Assembly (NCBI GenBank): GCA_018267915.1
Contig: JAFDXN010000044.1
Location: 1-64,000 of the forward strand
From: Bacteroidota bacterium
Lineage (GTDB): Bacteria > Bacteroidota > Bacteroidia > Chitinophagales > Chitinophagaceae
Reading direction: 5' to 3'
DNA length: 64,000 nt
Position numbers and translations under genes: made by a program. Position 1 is the stretch's first letter. The number at the start of each line of letters is the position of its first letter. Under the pieces are notes generated by a model. The model did no database searches. It had not been told where the DNA came from and saw only the letters and a list, made by a program, of their open reading frames with translations. Below, in pieces: positions 16,841 through 26,218 of the stretch.

Positions 16841-18088
16841 ATGATAGCCAAAATGCTTTATAACTTTGCCATTCACCTATACGGCTTAGCCATACGTATT
16901 GCCGCAGGTTTTGATCTTAAAGCTAAGCTGTGGGTCAACGGCAGGCGTGACTGGCAGGGACAATTAAAGCAAAAGGCAGCAGCAGTTAACGGCAAGCGAA
17001 TAATATGGCTGCATTGTGCCTCGCTAGGCGAGTTTGAGCAGGGAAGGCCTTTGATAGAAGTTATTAAGCAAAGGCATCCGGAATATGCTATCCTGCTCAG
17101 TTTTTTCTCACCCAGCGGCTACGAGGTAAGAAAGGATTATGAAGCGGCGGATATTGTATCCTATCTGCCGCTGGATACAGCAGCGAATGCACATCGCTTT
17201 ATCGATATAATCCAACCAGCGATGGCCATATTCGTAAAGTATGAGTTTTGGCTTAACTACCTCGATGTGCTGAAAGAAAAAAATATCGACACTTATATCG
17301 TTTCCGCCATCTTCAGGCCGCAACAGGTCTTTTTCAAATGGTACGGAGGCATTTTCAGGAAGGCCCTACGAAGCTTCAAGACCATCTTTGTTCAAGATGC
17401 TGCTTCGGAAAAACTGTTAGAATCAATAGGCATTAGCAGAACACTGGTCTGTGGAGATACCCGCTTTGACAGGGTAATGGAGATCAGGGACAGGTTCAAA
17501 CCAATACCGGAAATTGAACAATTCAAAGGCGACAGCAGGCTTATCGTTGCCGGGAGTACGTGGCCAAAGGACGAAGACCTTTTACTGGAAGCCTTCGACA
17601 AATTTCGGAGTGAGAATGTAAAGATGATATTGGTGCCGCACGATATTAAAGACGATCTTCTTAATGTAACCGCCGATAAACTGCGCAAATACCGGCTCGA
17701 CTATTGTTTATATACCGAGGGGATAAAAGCCGGTGCGCAAGTATTGGTGCTGAATACCATCGGGCTGCTGTCGCGACTGTATTATTATGCAGATGTGAGT
17801 TATATAGGTGGTGGTTTTGACGGTGGACTGCACAACTGCCTTGAAGCGGCTGTATATGGCAAGCCCATCACATTCGCCGACCCCAAATATGCCAAATACA
17901 ATGAAGCTGTAGCCCTGCTTCATATCGGCGCAGCGGTCAATGTTTCAAATGCTCATGAACTGCAAAAAGTATGGAAAACATTCCTTGCGGATGAAGTGAT
18001 GCGAAAGGCGATCGCTGTGAAAACGGGGCAGTATTTTATGCAAAATGCCAGAGCAACCGATAAGATACTGGCGGAGCTATCGCTATAA
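16841..18088 (+). CDS. waaA: 3-deoxy-D-manno-octulosonic acid (Kdo) transferase
   Basis: A 415-residue membrane-associated GT-B enzyme (GT30) that adds Kdo from CMP-Kdo to lipid A precursor. An N-terminal hydrophobic anchor is followed by HCASLGEFEQ with the catalytic Glu64. The C-terminal Rossmann half has AGSTWPKDE and the CMP-Kdo-binding GGGFDGGLHNCLE. Length matches the family. A promoter-like TATCTTTA stands at 16804-16811. The gene ends exactly where the convergent MFS gene ends (adjacent stop codons). Confidence 0.95.
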   Translation: MIAKMLYNFAIHLYGLAIRIAAGFDLKAKLWVNGRRDWQGQLKQKAAAVNGKRIIWLHCASLGEFEQGRPLIEVIKQRHPEYAILLSFFSPSGYEVRKDYEAADIVSYLPLDTAANAHRFIDIIQPAMAIFVKYEFWLNYLDVLKEKNIDTYIVSAIFRPQQVFFKWYGGIFRKALRSFKTIFVQDAASEKLLESIGISRTLVCGDTRFDRVMEIRDRFKPIPEIEQFKGDSRLIVAGSTWPKDEDLLLEAFDKFRSENVKMILVPHDIKDDLLNVTADKLRKYRLDYCLYTEGIKAGAQVLVLNTIGLLSRLYYYADVSYIGGGFDGGLHNCLEAAVYGKPITFADPKYAKYNEAVALLHIGAAVNVSNAHELQKVWKTFLADEVMRKAIAVKTGQYFMQNARATDKILAELSL

Positions 18089-19333
18089 TTATTCCTCGAT
18101 ATAGTCCAGGTTTTTACCAAAGGTTTCTTCAGTAAGTAAAACGGCGATAATACTGACGGCCATTACAACGATCCCTGTGTAAGCGCCCGCGTTTATATAG
18201 CCATAAGCAGGCTTCAGATAGTTGAAGAGAATGATAATGAGTGGTAATGATCCGCGCACCATATTGGGTACTGTAGTGGCCACAGTAGCACGGAGATTGG
18301 TACCAAAGTGCTCAGCAGCCATCGTTACGAATAGCGCCCAGAAGCCCGTACCAAAACCCATAAACATACATATGGCGTACATCGTACTCACACTACCGTT
18401 GTGCTGCATGAAGTACAGCACAATGCTGATGACCGTAAGCACATAGAATATATAAAGCGCTTTTTTGCGGCTCTTAAGCGCATTGCTGACGAAGCCGATG
18501 AGCAGGTCGCCGATGGCTATAGCTACATAAGCCAGCATCACTGCCTTACCGGGGTCTACAGCCCCATTGATACCAAAATGTTCGCCGAACTCTTTAGAAA
18601 AAGTAATAAGCACACCTATCACATACCATGTGGGCAGACCGATAAGTATGGCTAAAAGGTATTTTTTAAAGCGGCCTTTCCTGAAAAGCATGAAAAAATT
18701 GCCACGCTCTACATTGGTGTTCTGGATGCTCTTATACATGCCCGACTCAAAAACGCTGATACGAAGTATGAGTAACAACAGGCCAAGTCCGCCACCAATG
18801 TAATAACACACCCTCCAGTCGAACTGCTTTGCAATAAAAAAAGCCACAACAGCTCCCGTAAGACCGACGCCCGCTACGATAGAGGTGGCAATACCTCGTT
18901 TTTCTTTGGAAATCAGCTCACATACAAGAGTGATACCGGCCCCCAACTCGCCCGCAAGGCCAATACCGGCTACAAAGCGGCAGATACCATATTGGGTAAC
19001 ATTCTGAACAAAGCCGTTAGCGATGTTGGCGAGTGAATAAAGAATGATAGAGCCAAACAATACGCTAAGTCTACCCTTCTTGTCGCCCATGATGCCCCAG
19101 ATGATACCACCGATCAGCAGTCCGTACATCTGTACGCTTATGATGAACTTACCTTCCGAGTCCAATAAAGCATCTGTAAGCCCAAGCCCTTTCAGGCTTT
19201 TCACACGAATGATGCTGAACAGGAGCAGGTCGTAGATATCAACGAAGTAGCCTAGCGCTGCTACCAGTACAGGGATACTTAATACAGATAAAGTGCTGGT
19301 CTTGGGGGGAAATATGCTGCGCGTATTTTCCAT
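18089..19333 (-). CDS. MFS transporter
   Basis: A 414-residue carrier with 12 predicted membrane helices. The loop after helix 2 reads GIMGDKKGRLSVLFGS, the MFS signature GxxxD(R/K)xGR; the helix-4 region CRFVAGIGLAGELGAG resembles the sugar/metabolite:H+ symporter branch. The substrate is unknown. The gene starts 6 bp after the DedA gene on the same strand, so both are likely on one transcript, possibly with the symporter gene upstream. Confidence 0.88.
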   Translation of the reverse strand: MENTRSIFPPKTSTLSVLSIPVLVAALGYFVDIYDLLLFSIIRVKSLKGLGLTDALLDSEGKFIISVQMYGLLIGGIIWGIMGDKKGRLSVLFGSIILYSLANIANGFVQNVTQYGICRFVAGIGLAGELGAGITLVCELISKEKRGIATSIVAGVGLTGAVVAFFIAKQFDWRVCYYIGGGLGLLLLILRISVFESGMYKSIQNTNVERGNFFMLFRKGRFKKYLLAILIGLPTWYVIGVLITFSKEFGEHFGINGAVDPGKAVMLAYVAIAIGDLLIGFVSNALKSRKKALYIFYVLTVISIVLYFMQHNGSVSTMYAICMFMGFGTGFWALFVTMAAEHFGTNLRATVATTVPNMVRGSLPLIIILFNYLKPAYGYINAGAYTGIVVMAVSIIAVLLTEETFGKNLDYIEE

Positions 19334-19339
19334 CGGATA

Positions 19340-20008
19340 TTATGAAGCGCTGTCGTTGGGTCCGCCAACAGTCGGTTTCTTTTTTACAAAGAACATCCTG
19401 AAGAGCACCGGCGCTGTAGTGATAAAAATAATAAGTATCACTATTTTCTCAAGGTTATTTTTAACCCACACATTCTCGCCAAGTAGGTAGCCTGCCATTG
19501 TCATGCTCACCACCCATGCAATGCAGCCGATAATATTATAGGAGAAAAACTTCTTGCGATCCATCTCGACAATGCCTGCCACTATGGGGGCAAAGGTGCG
19601 GACAATTGGCAGGAAGCGAGCGAGGATAATGGCTGTACCGCCGCGTTTATCATAAAACTCTTTTGCCTGTACCAAGTGCCTGCGCTTGAAGAGCCATGTT
19701 TCTTTTCTTTCGAATAAGAGCGGCCCCGATTTGCGGCCAAACCAATAGCCCACCATATTACCTATTATACCCGCAACCGAAATAAGGGTGATCCAGTATG
19801 CGAGATTGCCGACATCCGCGCCGAGGGAAACATTAAGATTAGCGATGATCATACCGGTGATGAATAAAAGTGAATCGCCCGGTAAAAAGAAACCGACAAA
19901 TAAACCGGTTTCGGCAAAAATGATAAACATTACTATGTACAGCCCACCATGACTATTGATCCAAACCGGATCAGTCAGGTTTTTAAATAGCTCCAAAATC
20001 GAGTGCAT
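19340..20008 (-). CDS. DedA family membrane protein
   Basis: A 222-residue protein starting MHSILELFKNL; the open frame has 17 more codons upstream, but this ATG fits the family. It shows the VTT/SNARE-associated domain: AETGLFVGFFLPGDSLLF, then GYWFGRK, and ARFLPIVRTFAPIVAG with the conserved Arg residues. DedA proteins are thought to act in undecaprenyl-phosphate or other lipid translocation across the inner membrane. It is likely co-transcribed with the MFS gene, 6 bp downstream. Confidence 0.9.
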   Translation of the reverse strand: MHSILELFKNLTDPVWINSHGGLYIVMFIIFAETGLFVGFFLPGDSLLFITGMIIANLNVSLGADVGNLAYWITLISVAGIIGNMVGYWFGRKSGPLLFERKETWLFKRRHLVQAKEFYDKRGGTAIILARFLPIVRTFAPIVAGIVEMDRKKFFSYNIIGCIAWVVSMTMAGYLLGENVWVKNNLEKIVILIIFITTAPVLFRMFFVKKKPTVGGPNDSAS

Positions 20009-20107
20009 CCTTATTCTATTGCTTGAAGAGGTGAAAATAGGAAAAATTATGCAGAACACAGGGTTATAAAAGCATAAAAGACAATATGTATTGCCTGCTA
20101 AAATTTA

Positions 20108-21496
20108 TCAGTCGATGGTTTTTTCCCATCTGCTGACTACTGCTGTGGCGATGCTGTTGCCGATCACATTAGTAGCGCTGCGGCCCATATCCATCAATGG
20201 GTCTATGCCGAGCAGCAAGGCGATGCCGGCCTCAGGTATTTTGAATGTGGCTAGTGTACCCGCAATAACCACGAGGGCTGCGCGGGGCACGCCAGCAATG
20301 CCCTTGCTTGTAAGCATCAGCACCAGCAGCATGGTGAGTTGTGTGCCCAGGTCCAAATGAATGCCATAGGACTGCGCAATGAACAGCGATGCGAAGGTCA
20401 TATACATCATGGAACCGTCGAGGTTGAAAGAATAACCAAGTGGCAATACAAAGCTCACGATCTTGTTAGGGCAACCAAAGCGCTCCAGTTCAAGCAAGAG
20501 CTTAGGAAATGCAGCCTCACTGGTGCTGGTACTGAAAGCCAACAGCGCGGGTTCTTTGATATGACGCATTAGGGCAACAATACGCTTACCTATAAATAGC
20601 GCACCTGCAGCAAACAGGATGATCCACAGAATTAACAGCCCTGAATAGAACTCACCAATGAAAATAGAATAAGTTGACAGGATACCTAAGCCTTGCTTGG
20701 CTATTACTACCGCGATTGCCCCGAACACAGCGAGCGGCGCCAGGCTCATAACATAACCTGTAACTTTCAATATCACATTTGCAGCCGCGTCCATGAATTT
20801 AATGATGATCGCTCCCTTCTCCCCTATCGCCGCAGTGCCGACCCCAAAGAACAAGGCGAAGATCACGATCTGCAATATTTCGTTCTTAGCCATAGCATCT
20901 ATCACGCTCGTAGGGAAAACGTGGTAGAGAAACTCCCGAAGGCTGAGGGCGGTCTTCTTCACACCGGTATCCGCAAGCGCATCCGGCAGTGGCAGATGCA
21001 TAGATACCCCCGGTTTGAAGAAATTGACCAACATCATTCCCAGGAAAAGACTCACAAAAGAAGCGCAGATAAACCAGAACAGGGTTTTGCCCCCGATACG
21101 CCCGACTGATTTGATATCCCCAAGACGCGCCACGCCCACCACAAGTGTTGTGAAAACCAAGGGTGCTATGATCATCTTTATCAAGCGAAGGAATAACTCG
21201 GCCATCAGCGAGAACGGCTCCAGTTTATTATCCCGGGCTTCTAACACTTTCGTTTTGGTCTCACTAAGTTTTGCTTTGAAGGCCAGCAGGTTATGGTAGC
21301 TCTGTAACGTGGTGTCTTTTGCAGCCTTCATTTGACCCTGGATCGATCGCAGTGAAGACTCGATTGTGGTCAATTGGTTGTTTTCGCTTTTCACATAGCC
21401 GTTATTGAACCAAAAGCCCAGGGCAATGCCTGCCGCCAGCGCGATAAGAATGTATAAAGTGAGCCGGTTACCCTTCGCAGAACTAATACCTGTCAT
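20108..21496 (-). CDS. Dicarboxylate/amino acid:cation symporter with a periplasmic insert
   Basis: A 462-residue DAACS (GltP/DctA) carrier. The helical hairpin motif STSTSEAAFP near residue 310, LPLGYSFNLDGSMMY and TSKGIAGVPRA form the substrate and Na+/H+ site. Unusually, about 70 polar residues (roughly 30-100: NNQLTTIESSLRS to DNKLEPF) lie between helix 1 and helix 2, probably as a coiled helical loop outside the membrane; most family members have a short loop there. The gene is 29 bp behind the PLP-enzyme gene, in a same-strand run with era, dedA and the MFS gene. Confidence 0.92.
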   Translation of the reverse strand: MTGISSAKGNRLTLYILIALAAGIALGFWFNNGYVKSENNQLTTIESSLRSIQGQMKAAKDTTLQSYHNLLAFKAKLSETKTKVLEARDNKLEPFSLMAELFLRLIKMIIAPLVFTTLVVGVARLGDIKSVGRIGGKTLFWFICASFVSLFLGMMLVNFFKPGVSMHLPLPDALADTGVKKTALSLREFLYHVFPTSVIDAMAKNEILQIVIFALFFGVGTAAIGEKGAIIIKFMDAAANVILKVTGYVMSLAPLAVFGAIAVVIAKQGLGILSTYSIFIGEFYSGLLILWIILFAAGALFIGKRIVALMRHIKEPALLAFSTSTSEAAFPKLLLELERFGCPNKIVSFVLPLGYSFNLDGSMMYMTFASLFIAQSYGIHLDLGTQLTMLLVLMLTSKGIAGVPRAALVVIAGTLATFKIPEAGIALLLGIDPLMDMGRSATNVIGNSIATAVVSRWEKTID

Positions 21497-21525
21497 GAAT
21501 TTGCATTAACAATACAAGATAATAC

Positions 21526-22431
21526 TTAAATGCGGCTATTGTACACCAGCTTTGCAGCAACCGAGCTATTGCCCTGCAAGCCACCACTGTGTATACACAA
21601 CACGCTTGCATCGGGCCGGAAGAAATGCTCTTTGAGCATGTCATCTAAGGCAAACATCATTTTGGAAGTATAAACTATATCTAATGGAATATCATTCATT
21701 TCATAAAACGAGTTCATGAAATGAAGCAGGTCATCATTCCATTTACCAAAACCACCAAAATGCCAACGATCGAATAGCTGCCAATTGTCGTCCTGGTCGG
21801 CCCTCAGATGTTGAGCGATCTCATTTTCCAGATACCTGCCATTTTTCATTGGTGCGAAGCCCAACAGGTTTTGAGATACTGGCAGCGCGTTATGCAAACC
21901 AATGAAGGTGGTGCCGCTGCCAACAGACACTGCAACATGCGAATAACCTGAGGGTATAATGCGTGCTATTTCCTCCGCGCCCAGCCTACCCTGCTCATTC
22001 GCGCCTCCCTCCGGTATTATGAATGGGTCTCCAAACTGTGCAGCTATCGACCGCAGCCAGGCAGTATCATTCCTCCTGGCGTAATCTTCACGGGAGACAA
22101 AATGCAATTGCATGCCATATGCCGCACATTGTTTCAGCGTTTCGTTCAGTTCACCGCCATCATTGCCCCGTACAACGCCAAGGGCCTTTATGCCAAATTC
22201 ATTTGCCGCTGCTGCAGTTGCAATAAGATGATTGGAATAGGCTCCTCCAAATGTAAGGATCGTGCTATGCCCGTTATGCTGTGCATACTGAAGGTTATAC
22301 TTCAGCTTGTACCATTTATTACCGGAGACGACGGAGTCTATCAGGTCGAGCCTAAGCATATCTATTGCTGCGACCTTCCCGTCATACCATCCCTTATTCA
22401 ATGATTGTACTACTACTTTCGACTCATCCAT
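21526..22431 (-). CDS. ACC deaminase / D-cysteine desulfhydrase family PLP enzyme
   Basis: A 301-residue fold-type II PLP enzyme. SGNKWYKLKYN contains the PLP lysine (Lys39), and TFGGAYSNHL is the following cofactor-binding stretch with the catalytic Ser. VSVGSGTTFIG binds the phosphate. The family splits into 1-aminocyclopropane-1-carboxylate deaminases and D-cysteine desulfhydrases, which sequence alone separates poorly; in Bacteroidota the second is at least as likely. Its ATG overlaps the era stop by 8 nt (ATGGATGA), so translation is probably coupled. Confidence 0.85.
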   Translation of the reverse strand: MDESKVVVQSLNKGWYDGKVAAIDMLRLDLIDSVVSGNKWYKLKYNLQYAQHNGHSTILTFGGAYSNHLIATAAAANEFGIKALGVVRGNDGGELNETLKQCAAYGMQLHFVSREDYARRNDTAWLRSIAAQFGDPFIIPEGGANEQGRLGAEEIARIIPSGYSHVAVSVGSGTTFIGLHNALPVSQNLLGFAPMKNGRYLENEIAQHLRADQDDNWQLFDRWHFGGFGKWNDDLLHFMNSFYEMNDIPLDIVYTSKMMFALDDMLKEHFFRPDASVLCIHSGGLQGNSSVAAKLVYNSRI

Positions 22432-23311
22432 TATAGCCGTATTCTCGGAGGTAGGTATCGTTGTCGCGCCATTTGGGGCGCACTTTTACGAAGAGCTCAA
22501 GATGCACCTTTCGCTGCAGGAACTCCTCTATCTTTTTACGCGCATTGATGCCCAGCTGCTTGATCATGCTGCCGCCCTTGCCCACTATAATGCCTTTTTG
22601 CGTTTCCCGGCTCACTACTATCTCTGCTTTTATCACATCGAGCGTCTCTTTCTCTTCAAACGACTGGATAATGACGGCAGCGTGATAAGGGATCTCCTCG
22701 TGAAAGAGATTATATATTTCCTCACGTATCAACTCGCTTACGAAGAAGCGCACGGGCCTGTCAGACATACTGTCTTCGGGATAGTAAGAAGGTGCTTCGG
22801 GCAAATGCTGCAATATGAACGGTAGTATCTTATCAACGTTCGACTTAGTCTTTGCGGATACATGCAATATCTTCCAGCCGGGGAATTTCTCTGCATAGAG
22901 CTTAATCCTCTCGTCTATCTCCTTCTTATCTTTTAAAAGATCAGCCTTATTGAGCAACAATAAAGTGGGCACCTTCAGCTTTAGCATGTTGGCAACGATC
23001 TCCAATGCCTCGGCTGGCTCCGTGATGTCGTGCATCACCAATGCTACATCCCCATCTTCCAGTGCATTCTTCACTTGCTGCATCATGCGCTGGTGCAGCT
23101 TGTACTTAGGCTCAATGATGCCCGGAGTATCCGAGAACACTACCTGGTAATCCGGTTCTGTCAGGATACCCAATATGCGGTGACGGGTGGTTTGCACCTT
23201 ATGCGATGTAATAACCAGGTGCTCGCCCAGCAGGGCATTCAGCAAGGTGGACTTGCCCGCATTCGGCGGACCAAAAATGTTTACAAAACCTGATTTATGC
23301 GCTTCGGCCAT
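22424..23311 (-). CDS. era: GTPase Era
   Basis: A 295-residue ribosome assembly GTPase that binds 16S rRNA near its 3' end. G1 is GPPNAGKST, G3 SDTPGI, G4 LNKADLL, and the C-terminal KH domain shows GIIVGKGGSMIKQLG. The open frame extends 34 codons further upstream, but MAEAHKSGFVNIF is the family-like start (ATG at 23311). The stop overlaps the next gene by 8 nt. First gene of a minus-strand run down to 18089; no terminator is visible within it. Confidence 0.97.
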   Translation of the reverse strand: MAEAHKSGFVNIFGPPNAGKSTLLNALLGEHLVITSHKVQTTRHRILGILTEPDYQVVFSDTPGIIEPKYKLHQRMMQQVKNALEDGDVALVMHDITEPAEALEIVANMLKLKVPTLLLLNKADLLKDKKEIDERIKLYAEKFPGWKILHVSAKTKSNVDKILPFILQHLPEAPSYYPEDSMSDRPVRFFVSELIREEIYNLFHEEIPYHAAVIIQSFEEKETLDVIKAEIVVSRETQKGIIVGKGGSMIKQLGINARKKIEEFLQRKVHLELFVKVRPKWRDNDTYLREYGYNG

Positions 23312-23397
23312 GGAGCGTAAAAATACGGCCATAGCCTGTAATATGTCCAGGACTAAATAAAAAGCAAGTTTCGTCTTGTTTTCTCGGCATATTGCGC

Positions 23398-23405
23398 TAT
23401 CTTTG
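23398..23405 (+). promoter_or_regulatory. -7 promoter element of tRNA-fMet
   Basis: TATCTTTG fits the Bacteroidota -7 consensus TAnnTTTG exactly and ends 10 nt before the tRNA, placing transcription start at or just before the mature 5' end. Confidence 0.7.
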
Positions 23406-23415
23406 CCGTCCACAT

Positions 23416-23487
<72 letters not shown>

Positions 23488-23498
23488 CAACTAAGGGA

Positions 23499-23554
23499 GA
23501 GCCACGTTACATTTTTGCAAAAAAGCAGGATGGTAACGTGGCTCAAACTTTTTA
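23499..23554 (+). terminator. Terminator after tRNA-fMet
   Basis: GAGCCACGTTAC (23499-23510) pairs perfectly over 12 bp with GTAACGTGGCTC (23533-23544), followed by AAACTTTTTAG. The 22-nt loop contains TTTTTGC/GCAAAAA-like pairing. It starts 12 nt after the tRNA. Confidence 0.65.
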
Positions 23555-23642
23555 GCTCTTTTGTTAACGCTTTGTTTTTGAATTAAAGAAACTTTAATTG
23601 TATCGTTGGTTTATATATTTTTAACCGCAAAATTTCACCAAA

Positions 23643-24155
23643 ATGAAAAAAGTATTATTCCTGCTTGTAGCTGTGGCCTTTGTGATCGGTTCTTGCCACA
23701 AGGGTGAGGAAAAGAAAATAAATAAGCGCTTTGAGATCATCCGTAACCACAAGTGGAAGCTTGTATCACAGACGATCAATGGCGTCGATCAACCTATATC
23801 CGACTGTGAAGCAGGTAACTACTGGGTGTTCAAAGCCGATGAGTATGGCTACGAAGCCAACGTGACTTGCGGAGATACCCAGGTTGTAGTGGTTGATTCG
23901 ACGAACAATAACGGTACTGATACCACTAAAGGTGCAGGAAGTGCTCACAAAGCGAGCGCTACCCCTACCCAGATCGACTTTACATGGTCCATTACTGGCG
24001 ATCAACGCTACTGCTATATTAAAGACTTTGGCGTACCGGGCAACAATATCGACTGGTTCTTTGTGTACATGGACGATACCAAGTTTGATGTAACGGGTAA
24101 CTATGAAGTGAATGGCACCGATTATGCCTATCACAAGTATTTCGTCGCAGAGTAA
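23643..24155 (+). CDS. Secreted lipoprotein, lipocalin-like
   Basis: A 170-residue protein with a signal peptide and lipobox IGSC. The mature part reads IIRNHKWKLVSQTINGVD, then a series of beta-strand-like segments (YWVFKADEYGYEANV, IDFTWSITGD, FFVYMDDTKFDVTGNYE) with a low-complexity Thr/Asn/Ala linker in the middle. This W-K-L start followed by strands resembles the lipocalin-like lipoproteins common in Bacteroidota. No ligand can be proposed. The gene is monocistronic by spacing. Confidence 0.75.
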   Translation: MKKVLFLLVAVAFVIGSCHKGEEKKINKRFEIIRNHKWKLVSQTINGVDQPISDCEAGNYWVFKADEYGYEANVTCGDTQVVVVDSTNNNGTDTTKGAGSAHKASATPTQIDFTWSITGDQRYCYIKDFGVPGNNIDWFFVYMDDTKFDVTGNYEVNGTDYAYHKYFVAE

Positions 24156-24266
24156 AACATAATTTATTATTCGATACCTGTTTCATGTGCAATGGAACAG
24201 GTATTGTTTTTTATAATAGCTTGGCTCAGAATCTATTAACTAAATGTTATTTAGCTGCCAAAAAGC

Positions 24267-24297
24267 TTGCATGGACAGCCCGAATTGACTATTTTTG
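24267..24297 (+). promoter_or_regulatory. Promoter of the NlpC/P60 gene
   Basis: TTG at 24267-24269 and TATTTTTG at 24290-24297 with 20 bp between match the Bacteroidota -33/-7 promoter (TTTG and TAnnTTTG). The start codon lies 19 nt downstream. Confidence 0.7.
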
Positions 24298-24315
24298 GCA
24301 ACGTTAATCAAAAAC

Positions 24316-25113
24316 ATGCTGATGAATAAAATGAGACTAGGCCTTGCTGCTGCATGTATTACTGTGCTGATGACAGCCGCAAGCTGCCGTACCGACCAGT
24401 CGTTAACTTCTTTCCTGGGGTATGAAGATGAAACTTATGTAGCATCCAATAAGCCACACTTTATCAACGACATATCAATGGGTTCATCGCGCGACAACAG
24501 TATTTCTATGAATACTGTCATTGATCGTCATGTGGTAAACACCCTAAATGATGCGGATCTTGATGGCGTGGATCGTGAGGACATGACTGCCCCGGCAGCA
24601 AAAGGACCCGGTATGGCGGCCATTAATCGTGACAAAGATCGCGAAACGGCCAAAATACAACCCGCAGAAGGAAATACCCTGACAAAGAAATACGCGAGCA
24701 TCCTGGGTGTACTGCCCAACATGCTTTGCAATTACTCGCTGTATAAGTTCATCGACGAATGGTATGGAGTTCGTTATCGCTATGGCGGCACCGACAAAGA
24801 CGGTATAGATTGTTCAGCTTTTGTACAACGGCTGTACGAACAAGTATTCAATACCAACCTGGTGCGCACTGCGTTCGAGCAATTCCAAAACGCAAGCCTG
24901 ACACGCCGTATCGAAAACCTCCGCGAAGGCGACCTGGTGTTTTTCCGAATACACAGCCGCAAGCGCATCACGCATGTTGGCATCTACCTCATGAACAATT
25001 TCTTCGTGCATGCTTCTTTAAGCCAGGGAGTAATGATCAGCAACCTTGGCGAGGAATACTGGCAGCGCTTCTTTGCAGGCGCGGGCCGCATATTGAAGAA
25101 TAACAACGGTTAA
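24316..25113 (+). CDS. NlpC/P60 (C40) peptidoglycan endopeptidase, lipoprotein
   Basis: A 265-residue lipoprotein (lipobox TAASC, lipid Cys24) with a long variable linker (about 25-140) and a C-terminal C40 domain. The catalytic residues are Cys166 in DCSAF, His220 in THVGIYL and His232 in FVHAS. Such enzymes cut D-Glu/DAP bonds in muropeptides. ATG at 24316 is used; ATG at 24322 is equally possible, while a TTG 21 nt upstream lies inside the promoter element and is unlikely. A bidirectional terminator follows. Confidence 0.9.
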   Translation: MLMNKMRLGLAAACITVLMTAASCRTDQSLTSFLGYEDETYVASNKPHFINDISMGSSRDNSISMNTVIDRHVVNTLNDADLDGVDREDMTAPAAKGPGMAAINRDKDRETAKIQPAEGNTLTKKYASILGVLPNMLCNYSLYKFIDEWYGVRYRYGGTDKDGIDCSAFVQRLYEQVFNTNLVRTAFEQFQNASLTRRIENLREGDLVFFRIHSRKRITHVGIYLMNNFFVHASLSQGVMISNLGEEYWQRFFAGAGRILKNNNG

Positions 25114-25133
25114 AATAAACACACACAATACAG

Positions 25134-25158
25134 AAAGGCTGCTAATTAGCAGCCTTTT
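25134..25158. terminator. Bidirectional terminator between the C40 gene and selD
   Basis: AAAGGCTGCT (25134-25143) and AGCAGCCTTT (25148-25157) pair perfectly around AATT. A U-tract follows on the + strand; on the minus strand the transcript ends soon after selD. Confidence 0.8.
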
Positions 25159-25162
25159 CCTT

Positions 25163-26218
25163 TTACGCCTTTACAGTAATGACTTTCTCTGCCGGTGGCT
25201 GGATCAGCCCGATAGGTGTCGTAAACTGCGACAATCCATTTTCCTTCAGCAACTCTTTTACTTCTTCCATGGCATCTTCGGATACTGCGATAAGCAATCC
25301 TCCGTTTGTTTGCGGATCAGGCAACAGACTGAACGCTTCCATTACGTTCACACCTGGCTCAAAACCTGTTTTCGAGCTATAACTATTCCAGTTGCGGTAA
25401 GTGGCATCGGGTATTACACGTTGTGCAAGATATTCCCTGGCACCTTGCAGTACTTGTAGCTGCGAATAATATATCTCAGCTGAAAAGCCACTTCCCTCAG
25501 CCATCTCGATCAAATGCCCTAGCAGCCCAAAACCGGTTACGTCGGTCATGGCAGTAACACCTTTTACTTTACCAAGGGCCTCCCCTACTTTATTAAGGCT
25601 GCACATTTGTGCCGTAAGTGTTTCCAGCTCATCTTCCTTGATAAGTCCGCGTTTCTGCGCAGTAGACAATATACCCGTTCCCAATGCTTTTGTAAGAAAT
25701 AAATAATCGCCTGCTTTAGCGGTGTTGTTCTTTTTTAGGTTCGTAATCCCAAGCAATCCATTCACCGACAGCCCAAATACCGGCTCGGTAGTATCTACAC
25801 TATGACCACCCGCCAAAGGAATGTTTGCTTCGGCACATATAGCCCTGGCACCGTTTAGTACTTGTTGGGCCAGGCTGGCGGGCAATTTGTCCACCGGCCA
25901 ACCCAGTATAGCGATGGCCAATACCGGCTTGCCACCCATGGCATACACATCGCTTATGGCATTCGCCGCGGCGATACGGCCAAAGTCGTAAGCATCATCT
26001 ACGATAGGCATGAAAAAATCGGTTGTCGAAACTAAGGCGGTGCCATTACCCAGGTCATATACCGCAGCATCGTCTCTGCTGCTGTTGCCCACCAGCAATT
26101 TGTCATTTGCCGCTGCCGGCATATCTGTCTTTAATATCTCCTCCAACACTGCCGGCGCTATCTTGCAGCCGCAACCTGCGCCATGCGCATACTGCGTAAG
26201 TTTTATCTCCTGTCTCAA
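25163..26218 (-). CDS. selD: Selenide, water dikinase
   Basis: A 351-residue enzyme that makes selenophosphate from selenide and ATP. GAGCGCK holds the catalytic Cys16 and Lys19 (Cys17/Lys20 in E. coli); this is a Cys, not a selenocysteine form. PIVDD, DVTGFGLLGHL and QTNGGLL are further family motifs. The start is best placed at TTG 26216-26218, which overlaps the mnmH stop as TTGA; the frame runs further upstream only inside mnmH. Together the pair makes 2-selenouridine in tRNA. Confidence 0.93.
   Translation of the reverse strand: MRQEIKLTQYAHGAGCGCKIAPAVLEEILKTDMPAAANDKLLVGNSSRDDAAVYDLGNGTALVSTTDFFMPIVDDAYDFGRIAAANAISDVYAMGGKPVLAIAILGWPVDKLPASLAQQVLNGARAICAEANIPLAGGHSVDTTEPVFGLSVNGLLGITNLKKNNTAKAGDYLFLTKALGTGILSTAQKRGLIKEDELETLTAQMCSLNKVGEALGKVKGVTAMTDVTGFGLLGHLIEMAEGSGFSAEIYYSQLQVLQGAREYLAQRVIPDATYRNWNSYSSKTGFEPGVNVMEAFSLLPDPQTNGGLLIAVSEDAMEEVKELLKENGLSQFTTPIGLIQPPAEKVITVKA

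Noticed and set aside
25163-26218. Selenocysteine-containing SelD
   Set aside because: The active site reads GAGCGC with a normal Cys codon; no in-frame TGA is present.
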